Below, piece by piece: positions 1-6,918 of a stretch of 64,000 bases of DNA. Below the pieces are notes generated by a model. The model was given only the letters and a program-made list of their open reading frames with translations. It had not been told where the DNA came from and ran no database searches. Source of the DNA: Kitasatospora sp. A2-31 (GTDB taxonomy: Bacteria; Actinomycetota; Actinomycetes; Streptomycetales; Streptomycetaceae); the NCBI RefSeq assembly GCF_022288725.1, contig NZ_JAKNTA010000007.1:132075-196074 (forward strand). The letters are read 5' to 3'. Positions within the stretch are counted from its first letter, which is position 1. Every line of letters begins with the position of its first letter. A program made the position numbers and the translations under genes.

Positions 1-150
1 GACGACCAGGCGGTCTGGTCGAACGGCTCCACCCTGCTGTACGCCCTCCCGGGTGACTTCGGCGCCGACCTGTGGACCGTCCCGGCGGACGGCGGCGGCA
101 CGGCCGTACGCCTGCTCGAAGCAGCGGTGGCCCCGGCATATCCGGGCTGA
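1..150 (+). CDS. C-terminal end of a TolB/PD40-like beta-propeller protein (partial)
   Basis: The frame is open from base 1 and stops with TGA at 148-150, so this is the last 49 residues of a gene that begins outside the window. The residues contain a W-S-x-D/N-G-x-x-L-L-Y strand followed by D-L-W-T-V-P-A-D-G-G. That strand-turn-strand pattern is the typical blade of TolB/WD40-like (PD40) beta-propellers. Such proteins usually act outside the membrane or as binding scaffolds. The rest of the gene is not visible, so no specific role can be given. Confidence 0.6.
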   Translation, partial: DDQAVWSNGSTLLYALPGDFGADLWTVPADGGGTAVRLLEAAVAPAYPG

Positions 151-182
151 TAGGGCCGGTTGGTCCCACTCGGAACTTCGAG

Positions 183-206
183 CGTAGTGTCCACGTCGAC
201 ACTACG
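183..206. repeat. Inverted repeat upstream of the 269 gene (operator or terminator)
   Basis: CGTAGTGTC and GACACTACG are perfect 9-base arms around the 6-base spacer CACGTC. The site lies 33 bases after the stop of the first gene and 62 bases before the GTG at 269. The left arm contains TAGTGT, a good -10 hexamer for the main streptomycete sigma factor, with TTGGTC 19 bases upstream of it. A repressor site over the -10 is therefore possible. A terminator for the upstream gene is the alternative, although no T-run follows. Confidence 0.4.
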
Positions 207-268
207 AGTCGAGCACGACGAGTGGCGGCGGCGCCACGACGCGTCGACGGACCGGGGGAGCAGGAACA

Positions 269-1273
269 GTGACGCAACGAGGGCCCGACGGCGGGCTGTC
301 GCCCGAACGCATGTCCAGCGACTCCTGGCCGGCCCTGCACGGCCGCCCGGTCCTGCGGCGGACGGTCGCCATCGGGCTGGTGCTCTCCGTCGCGGCCCTG
401 GCGGCCCTCGCCGTCCGGGGCGTCAACGCCCTGACGCTGGGGCGCGGCGCGGTCGAGACCGACCGGGACCGCGCCGAGCTGCTGGCCGGCCTCCACCCGT
501 CCCAGCACCCGGGCGCGGGCCGCTACTACGTCCCCGTGGGCGCGGTCTACACCCACCTCGCGGACGGGGCGCCGGTCGCCTACCTGCACTACCGGCTGGC
601 CGGCGGCCAGGACGTCGGCGTCGGCGACTTCCTGCGCACCTACGGCCTCCCGGCCCCCGGGCCGACCACCCCGCTGCCGACCGATCTGACCGCGGCCCTG
701 GGCGGCGACGAGCCGGACACCGCCCAGGAGCTCACCGACGCCGAACCGGCGCAGGCCTCGCCGCCCGCGACGCCGACGGCCTCCGTGGAGGCCTCCACGG
801 CCACCCCGACGCCGACGGCCGCGCCCTCGCCGACCGCGGTCCCCGCCGCCGCGCCCTCGCCGACCGCGGTCCCCGCCGCCGCGCCCTCGCCGACCGCGGT
901 CCCCGCCGCCGCGCCCTCGCCGACCGCGGTCCCCGCCGCCGCGTCCCCGGAGCCGGCGAGCCCGTCGCCCTGCCCCGGCGAGGAGCCGTCCGACGAGACC
1001 GCCGCCGAGGACGGCGACGGCGGCGAATCCGTCGGCCCGTCCCCGTCCGCCCTCCGTTCCGCCGACGATCCCGAGCCCCCGCCCCCGTCCCCCACCGCCA
1101 CGCCGGCCCCGACCGCCACCCCGACCGCCACTCCCGCACCGACCCCGACGCCCGTGCCCGCGCCCGCGCCGACCCCCGTCCACCTGGTGCCCGGCCGCCG
1201 CATCTACGTCGCCACCATCCCCAGCGGCCTCCCCGGCGCCGCCGACATCTACGTCCGCGCCATCGGCGGCTGA
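269..1273 (+). CDS. Membrane-anchored protein with a long Pro/Ala/Thr-rich repeat region
   Basis: This 334-residue protein starts with GTG behind a good ribosome site (GGGGGAG). I do not recognise a named family. Residues 31-50 form one hydrophobic segment, giving a single-pass protein with a short cytoplasmic N-terminus. Residues 55-150 look folded: they are rich in Tyr, Arg and Gly and include YYVPVGAVYTHL. From about 165 to 310 the chain is low-complexity Ala, Pro, Thr and Ser, including four exact copies of a 10-residue unit. The last 25 residues (PGRRIYVATIPSGLP and onward) look structured again. A Pro-rich stalk on an N-terminal anchor suggests a spacer across the cell wall. The gene ends at a strong bidirectional terminator. 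Confidence 0.6.
   Translation: MTQRGPDGGLSPERMSSDSWPALHGRPVLRRTVAIGLVLSVAALAALAVRGVNALTLGRGAVETDRDRAELLAGLHPSQHPGAGRYYVPVGAVYTHLADGAPVAYLHYRLAGGQDVGVGDFLRTYGLPAPGPTTPLPTDLTAALGGDEPDTAQELTDAEPAQASPPATPTASVEASTATPTPTAAPSPTAVPAAAPSPTAVPAAAPSPTAVPAAAPSPTAVPAAASPEPASPSPCPGEEPSDETAAEDGDGGESVGPSPSALRSADDPEPPPPSPTATPAPTATPTATPAPTPTPVPAPAPTPVHLVPGRRIYVATIPSGLPGAADIYVRAIGG
821..940 (+). repeat. Four exact 30-bp tandem repeats inside the 269 gene
   Basis: Four identical 30-base units run head to tail, each coding A-P-S-P-T-A-V-P-A-A. Because 30 is a multiple of 3, copy-number change would lengthen or shorten the stalk without a frameshift. The exact identity of all four copies at DNA level, including silent positions, indicates recent expansion. 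Confidence 0.95.
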
Positions 1274-1350
1274 CGAGGCCCCACGCGCCCGCGGCGCCCT
1301 GGGCCGCCTGACCACCGCGGGCCGGGCCGCGTGGCCGGGGCGGCGGACGG

Positions 1351-1387
1351 GTGAGGGCCCCGACCGTCCGACGGTCGGGGCCCTCAC
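1351..1387. terminator. Bidirectional hairpin terminator
   Basis: GTGAGGGCCCCGACCGT and its exact reverse complement form a 17-bp stem around a 3-base CCG loop. It lies between the stop of the rightward gene (1273) and the stop of the leftward gene (1403), so it can serve both. Streptomycete terminators often lack a T-run, as here. Confidence 0.85.
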
Positions 1388-1402
1388 CGGGTGCCGGGCG
1401 GG

Positions 1403-3004
1403 TCAGTGGCGGGCCTCGGCCTGCTCCTGGAGGAGGCCGGCGATCCGGTTCAGGTCGTTGACGACGTCGAGGAAGGTGTCGATGTCCTGCGTGGAGGCGC
1501 CGTTGACGGCCAGGTAGAAGGTGTGGAGGCGGCCGTGGCCGGCGGCCAGGTAGCCGCCGAGGGTCTCGGCGCCGACGGCGAGCCGCTGGTTGACCGCGTC
1601 GAAGCCGACCACCGAACCGGGTTTGGCCCACACCTTGCCCCTGCCGGGGCAGGTCGGGCAGCCCGCGCAGGCGAAGGCCAGCGAGCCGTCCACGCCGAGG
1701 ATCGGCAGCGCCTCGCGGAACCGGTCGGCCTCCGGCGTCCCCTGCCAGTAGTGCAGGATCTCGTTCTCCACGTCGGGGGTGACCCGGTCCACCGGGTTGC
1801 CGCCGCGGCCGTCGAGCAGCTGCACCTTGGTCGGGTCGATGCCGGCCTGACGCAGGAACGCGGTGATGCCGCCGAAGCCGTCCGCGCACTCGTGGCTGCC
1901 GGCCGCGACGGCCATCAGGCAGATCCCCAGGTTGGCCCCCAGGTTGTGGCTCACCTTGAGGATCAGCCGGGCGTACTGCTCGTAGACCGGGGAGACGTAC
2001 GCCGCGACGCGGTCGGTGCCGTCGTAGGAGGGAGGCAGGTCGCCGACCGGGTTGGGCCCGGTCGGCGGGGCGGTGACGGTGACGCCGGCCCGGGCGAGCG
2101 CCTCGATCAGTGCGGTGCGGCCGAAGGCGTTCGGGTCCTGGATGTGCGAGACCCGGAGGGTGGGCTGCGCGTCGGCCGCGATGGTGCCGGAGACGGTGAT
2201 GCGGGTGCCGTCCGGCGAGGCGGTGACGACGAGGTCGGTGGTGCCGCCGGCGGCGACCGTCCGCACGGTCGACTCCACCCGGTACGGCGCGACCTGCGGC
2301 CGCCAGCTGAGCTCCGCCGGCTGTCCCGGGGTGGTGGGGGTGGTCAGCAGGTCGATGAGGTTGTCGTTGATGATCAGCGGGGTGGGGCTCGGGTCCAGCT
2401 CGGAGAACGAGGTGAAGAGCCGGGGGTCGATCGCGACGTCCCCGCGGACCTCGGTGATGCCGGCGGCCCGCACCTGACCGGCGATCCCGTCCAGCCCGGC
2501 GAGCGGGTCCTCGGGCGTCAGCGTCGCCCCGGGGATGTCGTTGGCGTAGGTGTGGTCGATCGGGGTGAAGTCGACGGTCCCGTCCGGCTTGGTGCGGCCG
2601 CCCATGGTGAGGTCGCCCTGCGCGACCAGGACCAGTGAACCGTCCAGCACCGGGCCGCTGCGGGTGCCGAGGGCCTGCACGGGCGTGGTGAACCGGTGGT
2701 CGCCGCCGAGGGTGTGCCAGGTGCCGGAGACGCTGACCAGCTTGGCCGTCGAACCGGGGATGAAGAACTGGTCCGGGTAGCGGGAGTGGATCACCTCGCC
2801 CGTCGTGTCGTCGATCTCCAGCAGGCCCCACTGCGCGTGCTCGTAGGCCGGCTTGTTCATGATCGCCAGGATGTCCGGGCTGAGCCCGGCGTCCTGGACG
2901 GGGGCCGCACCCGCCGGCCCGACCGCGCTCATGACGGTGGCCGCCGTCGCGGTCACGACGGCGGCCACGGCACGCAGGCCTCGGGCAATCGCTCTCGATC
3001 TCAT
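1403..3004 (-). CDS. Secreted D-alanyl-D-alanine carboxypeptidase-like protein (peptidase S13/PBP4 type), altered KTG motif
   Basis: This is a 533-residue exported protein of the DacB/PBP4 (S13) serine-hydrolase family, which trims D-Ala from peptidoglycan peptides outside the membrane. The start MRSRAIARGL is chosen because GGAAGG lies just upstream and a clear signal peptide follows (hydrophobic residues 9-34, cleavage likely after AGA-A). The nucleophile motif S85-T-A-K88 and the second motif S352-H-N354 are present. The third motif, normally K-T-G-T, reads K461-P-G-S464 in the context AKPGSVVGFD. A Cys cluster, C446-x2-C449-x2-C452, lies directly before it. Both are unusual for the family and could mean altered or lost peptidase activity. 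The gene stands alone, convergent with the 269 gene. Confidence 0.8.
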   Translation of the reverse strand: MRSRAIARGLRAVAAVVTATAATVMSAVGPAGAAPVQDAGLSPDILAIMNKPAYEHAQWGLLEIDDTTGEVIHSRYPDQFFIPGSTAKLVSVSGTWHTLGGDHRFTTPVQALGTRSGPVLDGSLVLVAQGDLTMGGRTKPDGTVDFTPIDHTYANDIPGATLTPEDPLAGLDGIAGQVRAAGITEVRGDVAIDPRLFTSFSELDPSPTPLIINDNLIDLLTTPTTPGQPAELSWRPQVAPYRVESTVRTVAAGGTTDLVVTASPDGTRITVSGTIAADAQPTLRVSHIQDPNAFGRTALIEALARAGVTVTAPPTGPNPVGDLPPSYDGTDRVAAYVSPVYEQYARLILKVSHNLGANLGICLMAVAAGSHECADGFGGITAFLRQAGIDPTKVQLLDGRGGNPVDRVTPDVENEILHYWQGTPEADRFREALPILGVDGSLAFACAGCPTCPGRGKVWAKPGSVVGFDAVNQRLAVGAETLGGYLAAGHGRLHTFYLAVNGASTQDIDTFLDVVNDLNRIAGLLQEQAEARH

Positions 3005-3209
3005 GAACCCACCTTCCGGGCGGTACCCCGACCGCTCTGACGGTCGGTCGACCCGGCCAGGCATACCGCGCCGCACCCGCCCGCCGAACACCCGCCCACA
3101 CCGTTCACCCGCATGCCGCCCCGGACGGCGCAGCACGGCTCGGCCCCGGGGCGACGTCCTCCCGGTGAGGCGGCGTCAGGAGGTGGACGGTGTGCGAAGG
3201 CGGTCCGCG

Positions 3210-4661
3210 TCAGGCGATGGTCACGTCCACCTCCATCTGGTCCGCGCCCGGCGAACCGGCGATGTCGAGGGTGACCCCGCTCCAGGTGCCGTCCGGCTCG
3301 TTGAGCGCGGGGACGGTGTTCTGGCCGATGCCGGTGTTGCCGAGCGAGGGGTAGAGGTCGGTGTTGTCACCGCGGTTGCCGCTGCCGAAGATCTTCGCCA
3401 GATCGCGCCGGCCGTCGGCCTGCAGCAGCTCGATGGCGAGGTGGTGTTCGTCGTTGACGTTGTCGATGGCCTCGTCCACCACGTAGACGGCGATGCCCTG
3501 GTCGGGCAGGAAGCGGTCCTGGCCGGACTTCCGGCGGTACTCGACGACGATGTACTGGCTCTCCTTCATCCGTTGCGGGTTGCGGACGAACAGTAGCTCG
3601 CCGCCCTCGGCGACCGGCCGCAGCGCGATGCCGCGGGTGGTGCTGACGACCTCCTGCGGCACGGTCCAGCCGTGGAACATCCGGAGCATCCCGTTCGGGA
3701 AGACCGGCGTGATCCCCTCGTTGCCCCAGGACCCGGCCGCCATCAGGCAGTAGTTGCCGAGGCCGTTGGAGGTGGTCGCCTCCAGGCGCCCGGTGTCGTA
3801 GAAGTCGGCCCAGCGGGCGGCGAGGTGGCCCCATTCGTGGGCGCAGACGCCGACCGCGCAGTCCTCGGGGACGGTCAGGAAGGTCTGCACCCGCAGGTTC
3901 TCGCCGACCTCCACGCCGTGCTCGTCCGGCGGGTTCCACTTGAGGCTCCACAGGTCGCCCGGCTGCCCGGTCTGCTCGGCGCCGGAGCCCGCGTGGACGA
4001 TGAACAGGGCGGTGACGAGGTGCTCGCCGAGCGCGTCGAACCCGCCGAAGTCGACGCCCTCCTGTTTGGCGAGCGCCAGGGCGTCGGCGGCCATGCCCTG
4101 GGAGTTCCGCGGCGGGTTGCCCATGCCGGACTGGTCGTCGGCGTAGAAGGAGAGCGGGTGCGGCAGCCGGAACCAGCCGTGCACCTCACCCACGACGTCG
4201 ATGCCGCCGTTCGCCGGGTGGGTCGGGTCGAAGCCGCTGACCAGACGGTAGAAGTCGCGCATCGAGCCGGTGGCGAAGGTGTCGGTGCTGAACAGCATCT
4301 GCTCGAAGTGCCCGACGGTGTGGTCGGTGCCGTGCGGCAGGTCGGGGAAGTCCACCAGCAGCACGAGGGTGCGGACCTCGCCCTTCAAGCGCTTGGCCGG
4401 ACGGGTGATCAGCTGGGCGCCGGTGCTGGGGCCGGGTCGGACGGCGCCGTCGTCGAGGCCGATGACGTTCTCACCGCGCCGCCGGGAGCGCCAGACGTAG
4501 TAGTACTGCTCGAAGGAGATGTCCTGCGGCAGCCGCCGGCTCTCGACGAGGTCCTGGTAGCGGGCGCGGAGTTGGGCGAAGGCCTTGGGTGCCAGCGGCA
4601 CCGGGCAGGCGTGGTCGCGGTCGGTGGAGTGGTGATGCAGCGGGGTTAAGTCGATACGCAT
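3210..4661 (-). CDS. M6-family metallopeptidase without a recognisable signal peptide
   Basis: This 483-residue protein carries the zinc motif H275-E-W-G-H279 in the context VCAHEWGHLAARWADFYD, followed by NYCLMAAGSWGN. Both are typical of the M6 (immune inhibitor A-like) peptidases. Residues 95-130 (VRTLVLLVDFPD and onward) form the usual first strand of the domain. The last 150 residues are beta-rich and probably form a C-terminal accessory domain. The start MRIDLTP is supported by AAGGAG 11 bases upstream. M6 enzymes are normally secreted, but residues 1-40 are polar and no hydrophobic segment exists anywhere, so export by the Sec or Tat route is not supported. Upstream in-frame codons would add only a Pro/Arg-rich stretch, also not a signal peptide. 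Confidence 0.8.
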   Translation of the reverse strand: MRIDLTPLHHHSTDRDHACPVPLAPKAFAQLRARYQDLVESRRLPQDISFEQYYYVWRSRRRGENVIGLDDGAVRPGPSTGAQLITRPAKRLKGEVRTLVLLVDFPDLPHGTDHTVGHFEQMLFSTDTFATGSMRDFYRLVSGFDPTHPANGGIDVVGEVHGWFRLPHPLSFYADDQSGMGNPPRNSQGMAADALALAKQEGVDFGGFDALGEHLVTALFIVHAGSGAEQTGQPGDLWSLKWNPPDEHGVEVGENLRVQTFLTVPEDCAVGVCAHEWGHLAARWADFYDTGRLEATTSNGLGNYCLMAAGSWGNEGITPVFPNGMLRMFHGWTVPQEVVSTTRGIALRPVAEGGELLFVRNPQRMKESQYIVVEYRRKSGQDRFLPDQGIAVYVVDEAIDNVNDEHHLAIELLQADGRRDLAKIFGSGNRGDNTDLYPSLGNTGIGQNTVPALNEPDGTWSGVTLDIAGSPGADQMEVDVTIA

Positions 4662-4863
4662 CGTGACGGCTCCTTGAGCCTGTCCACCCCGCGGGGCGGC
4701 TTCGGCGACCCCGCCGAGTGGGCGGTCGCCGGCAATCGGTCGGCTCGCCGGAGGCGGTCGGGTCTGGCCGGTACCGGTTGCGATTGGGGCGATATGCGGT
4801 TGTCTGTCCCTATTCTGACGCCCGTACGGGGGCGGCACCAGGCCCAGGGGCCGGCGGATCGGC

Positions 4864-6288
4864 TCAGCCTGCGCAGTGGGCGGCCGCGGCGGCGGCGAAC
4901 GTGGCGGCGAGCTGCGGTGATCCTGCCCAGTGCAGGTGCAGATACGAAGCGTGAACGTTCGCCCCGCCTGCGCCCGCGCCCGTGTCGCCGTCGCCGGCAC
5001 CCGCTGCGCCCGTGCTCGCGTCGACCGCGAACCCCTCCGTGCGCGGACCCGTCGGCAGTCGCCAGCCCCACGCGGGCCGCTCGCCGGCCGCCGGCTCGCA
5101 GACCGTGCGGTGGAACTCGTGCCCCCGCAGCCGGGTGCCGGCCGGCGCGAGCGGCGAGTCGTGCAGCGCCACGGCCTCCCGGTACCCGAGGGTCAGCCGC
5201 TCGGTCATCCGGGCCGAGGTCGCCACCACCCCGCACATCGGCAGCCCGTCCAACTCCCGCCCCAGGTAGAGCAGTCCGGCGCACTCCGCGGCGATCGGCC
5301 CGCCCGCCGCGGCGAACTCGCCGATCGCCCCCCGCAGTCGGGCGTTCGCGCTGAGTTCCCGGACGTACAGCTCGGGGAAGCCCCCGCCGATCACCAGGCC
5401 GGCCGTGCCCTCGGGCAGCGCGTCGGCGTGCAGCGGGTCGAACGGGACGACCTCGGCGCCGGCGGCGGAGAGCAGCTCGGCGTTCTCCGCGTACGAGAAG
5501 GAGAACGCGGCGCCGCCGGCCACCGCGATCCGGGGCGCGCCGGCCACCGGGGCCACCTCGCGCGCCGGGTCCCACGGCTCGGCGTCCAGCGGGGGAGCGG
5601 TCCGGGCCAGCGCCAGCACCGCGTCGAGGTCCACCGAGGCGGCCACCAGCTCGCCCATGTCGGCGACCGCGCGCAACGCCCCCGCCGAGCGCTCCACGGC
5701 CGGGATCAGGCCGAGGTGGCGCGACGGCGTGGCGACGGCGGCCGAGCGCCGCACGGCGCCCAGCACCGGCACGCCGGAGCCCTCCTCCAGGGCCTCGCGC
5801 AGCAGCAGCTCGTGCCGGTCGGAGGCGACCCGGTTGAGGATCACGCCGGCGAGCCGGACCTCCGGGTCCCAGGAGGCGAAGCCGTGCACCAGCGCGGCCA
5901 CCGAGCGGGACTGCGAGGAGGCGTCCACCACCAGCACCACGGGCGCCCGCAGCAGCTTCGCGACGTGCGCGGTGGAGGCCAGCTCGCCCTTGCCGGACGC
6001 ACCGTCGAACAGTCCCATCACGCCTTCGACCACCGCCACGTCCGCCCCGGCCGCGCCGTGCAGGAAGAGCGGCGCGATCCGCTCCGGCCCGCACATGAAC
6101 GCGTCCAGGTTGCGGCCCGGCCGGCCGGCGGCCAGGGCGTGGTAGCCCGGGTCGATGTAGTCCGGGCCGACCTTGTGCGGGGAGACCGCCAGCCCGCGCG
6201 CGGCGAGCGCGGCGATCAGGCCGGTGGCGACGGTGGTCTTGCCGGAGCCGGAGGCCGGCGCGGCGACGACGAGGCGGGGGATGTTCAC
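4864..6288 (-). CDS. cobB: Cobyrinate a,c-diamide synthase
   Basis: This enzyme uses ATP and glutamine to amidate the a and c side chains of (hydrogeno)cobyrinate in the corrin pathway. The 474 residues begin with the P-loop APASGSGKTTVATGL and the SPHKVGPDYIDPGYH motif that is diagnostic of CbiA/CobB. A class-I glutamine amidotransferase domain fills the second half: the nucleophile elbow is AAECAGLLYLG, and H-E-F-H-R occurs near the end. It is the last gene of the leftward cobalamin operon, 19 bases after cobO. The C-terminal tail has an Ala/Gly-rich insertion (about residues 420-445) that is longer than usual and probably disordered. Confidence 0.93.
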   Translation of the reverse strand: MNIPRLVVAAPASGSGKTTVATGLIAALAARGLAVSPHKVGPDYIDPGYHALAAGRPGRNLDAFMCGPERIAPLFLHGAAGADVAVVEGVMGLFDGASGKGELASTAHVAKLLRAPVVLVVDASSQSRSVAALVHGFASWDPEVRLAGVILNRVASDRHELLLREALEEGSGVPVLGAVRRSAAVATPSRHLGLIPAVERSAGALRAVADMGELVAASVDLDAVLALARTAPPLDAEPWDPAREVAPVAGAPRIAVAGGAAFSFSYAENAELLSAAGAEVVPFDPLHADALPEGTAGLVIGGGFPELYVRELSANARLRGAIGEFAAAGGPIAAECAGLLYLGRELDGLPMCGVVATSARMTERLTLGYREAVALHDSPLAPAGTRLRGHEFHRTVCEPAAGERPAWGWRLPTGPRTEGFAVDASTGAAGAGDGDTGAGAGGANVHASYLHLHWAGSPQLAATFAAAAAAHCAG

Positions 6289-6307
6289 GTGCAGGGGTCT
6301 CCCGTGG

Positions 6308-6913
6308 CTACCACTCGATGCCGCGCTGGCCCTTGCGGCCGGCGTCCATCGGGTGCTTGACCTTGGTCATCTCGGTGACGAGGTCGGCGAAGGCGGTCAG
6401 CGGCTCGGGCGCGTACCGGCCGGTGATGACGACGTGCTGGCTGCCGGGGCGGTCCCGCAGCACGGCGACCACCTCCTCCGGGTCGACCCAGCCCCAGTGC
6501 ATCGGGTAGGTGAACTCGTCCAGCACGTAGAAGCGGTAGGTCTCGGCCGCGAGGTCGCGCTTGACCTGCTCCCAGCCCTCCTTGGCCGCCGCCTCGCTGT
6601 CCATCTCCATCTCGGAGGAGCGCTGGATCCAGGACCAGCCGGAGCCCATCTTGTGCCAGTCGACGGTGCCGCCCTCGCCGGAGGCGCCGAGCACGCGCAG
6701 CGCGTTCTCCTCGCCGACCTTCCACTTGGCGGACTTCACGAACTGGAACACCCCGACCGGCCAGCCCTGGTTCCAGGCCCGCAGCGCCATGCCGAACGCG
6801 GCCGTGGACTTGCCCTTGCCGGGGCCGGTGTGCACGGCGGTGATCGGCAGGGTGCGGCGCTGGCGGGTGGTCAGGCCGTCGTCGGGAACGCTCTCGGGAA
6901 CGCCCTTGGGCAT
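6308..6913 (-). CDS. cobO: Cob(I)yrinic acid a,c-diamide adenosyltransferase
   Basis: CobO transfers the adenosyl group of ATP to the cobalt of cob(I)yrinate diamide, creating the Co-C bond of coenzyme B12. The 201 residues contain the family P-loop GPGKGKST at about 33-40, the N-Q-G-W-P-V-G-V-F-Q-F-V-K-S strand, VLDEFTYP (Walker-B like) and ITGRYAPEPL near the end. The length is standard. It starts 5 bases after the stop of the chelatase gene and is followed at once by cobB, in line with pathway order. Confidence 0.95.
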   Translation of the reverse strand: MPKGVPESVPDDGLTTRQRRTLPITAVHTGPGKGKSTAAFGMALRAWNQGWPVGVFQFVKSAKWKVGEENALRVLGASGEGGTVDWHKMGSGWSWIQRSSEMEMDSEAAAKEGWEQVKRDLAAETYRFYVLDEFTYPMHWGWVDPEEVVAVLRDRPGSQHVVITGRYAPEPLTAFADLVTEMTKVKHPMDAGRKGQRGIEW

Positions 6914-6918
6914 GGGGA

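Noticed and set aside
732..3101. Very long open frames on the strand opposite or in other frames of genes, for example 789 codons on the minus strand across the 269 gene and the carboxypeptidase gene
   Set aside because: They have Arg/Pro/Gly-rich low-complexity products typical of shadow frames at very high GC, lack ribosome sites, and overlap genes with clear domains.
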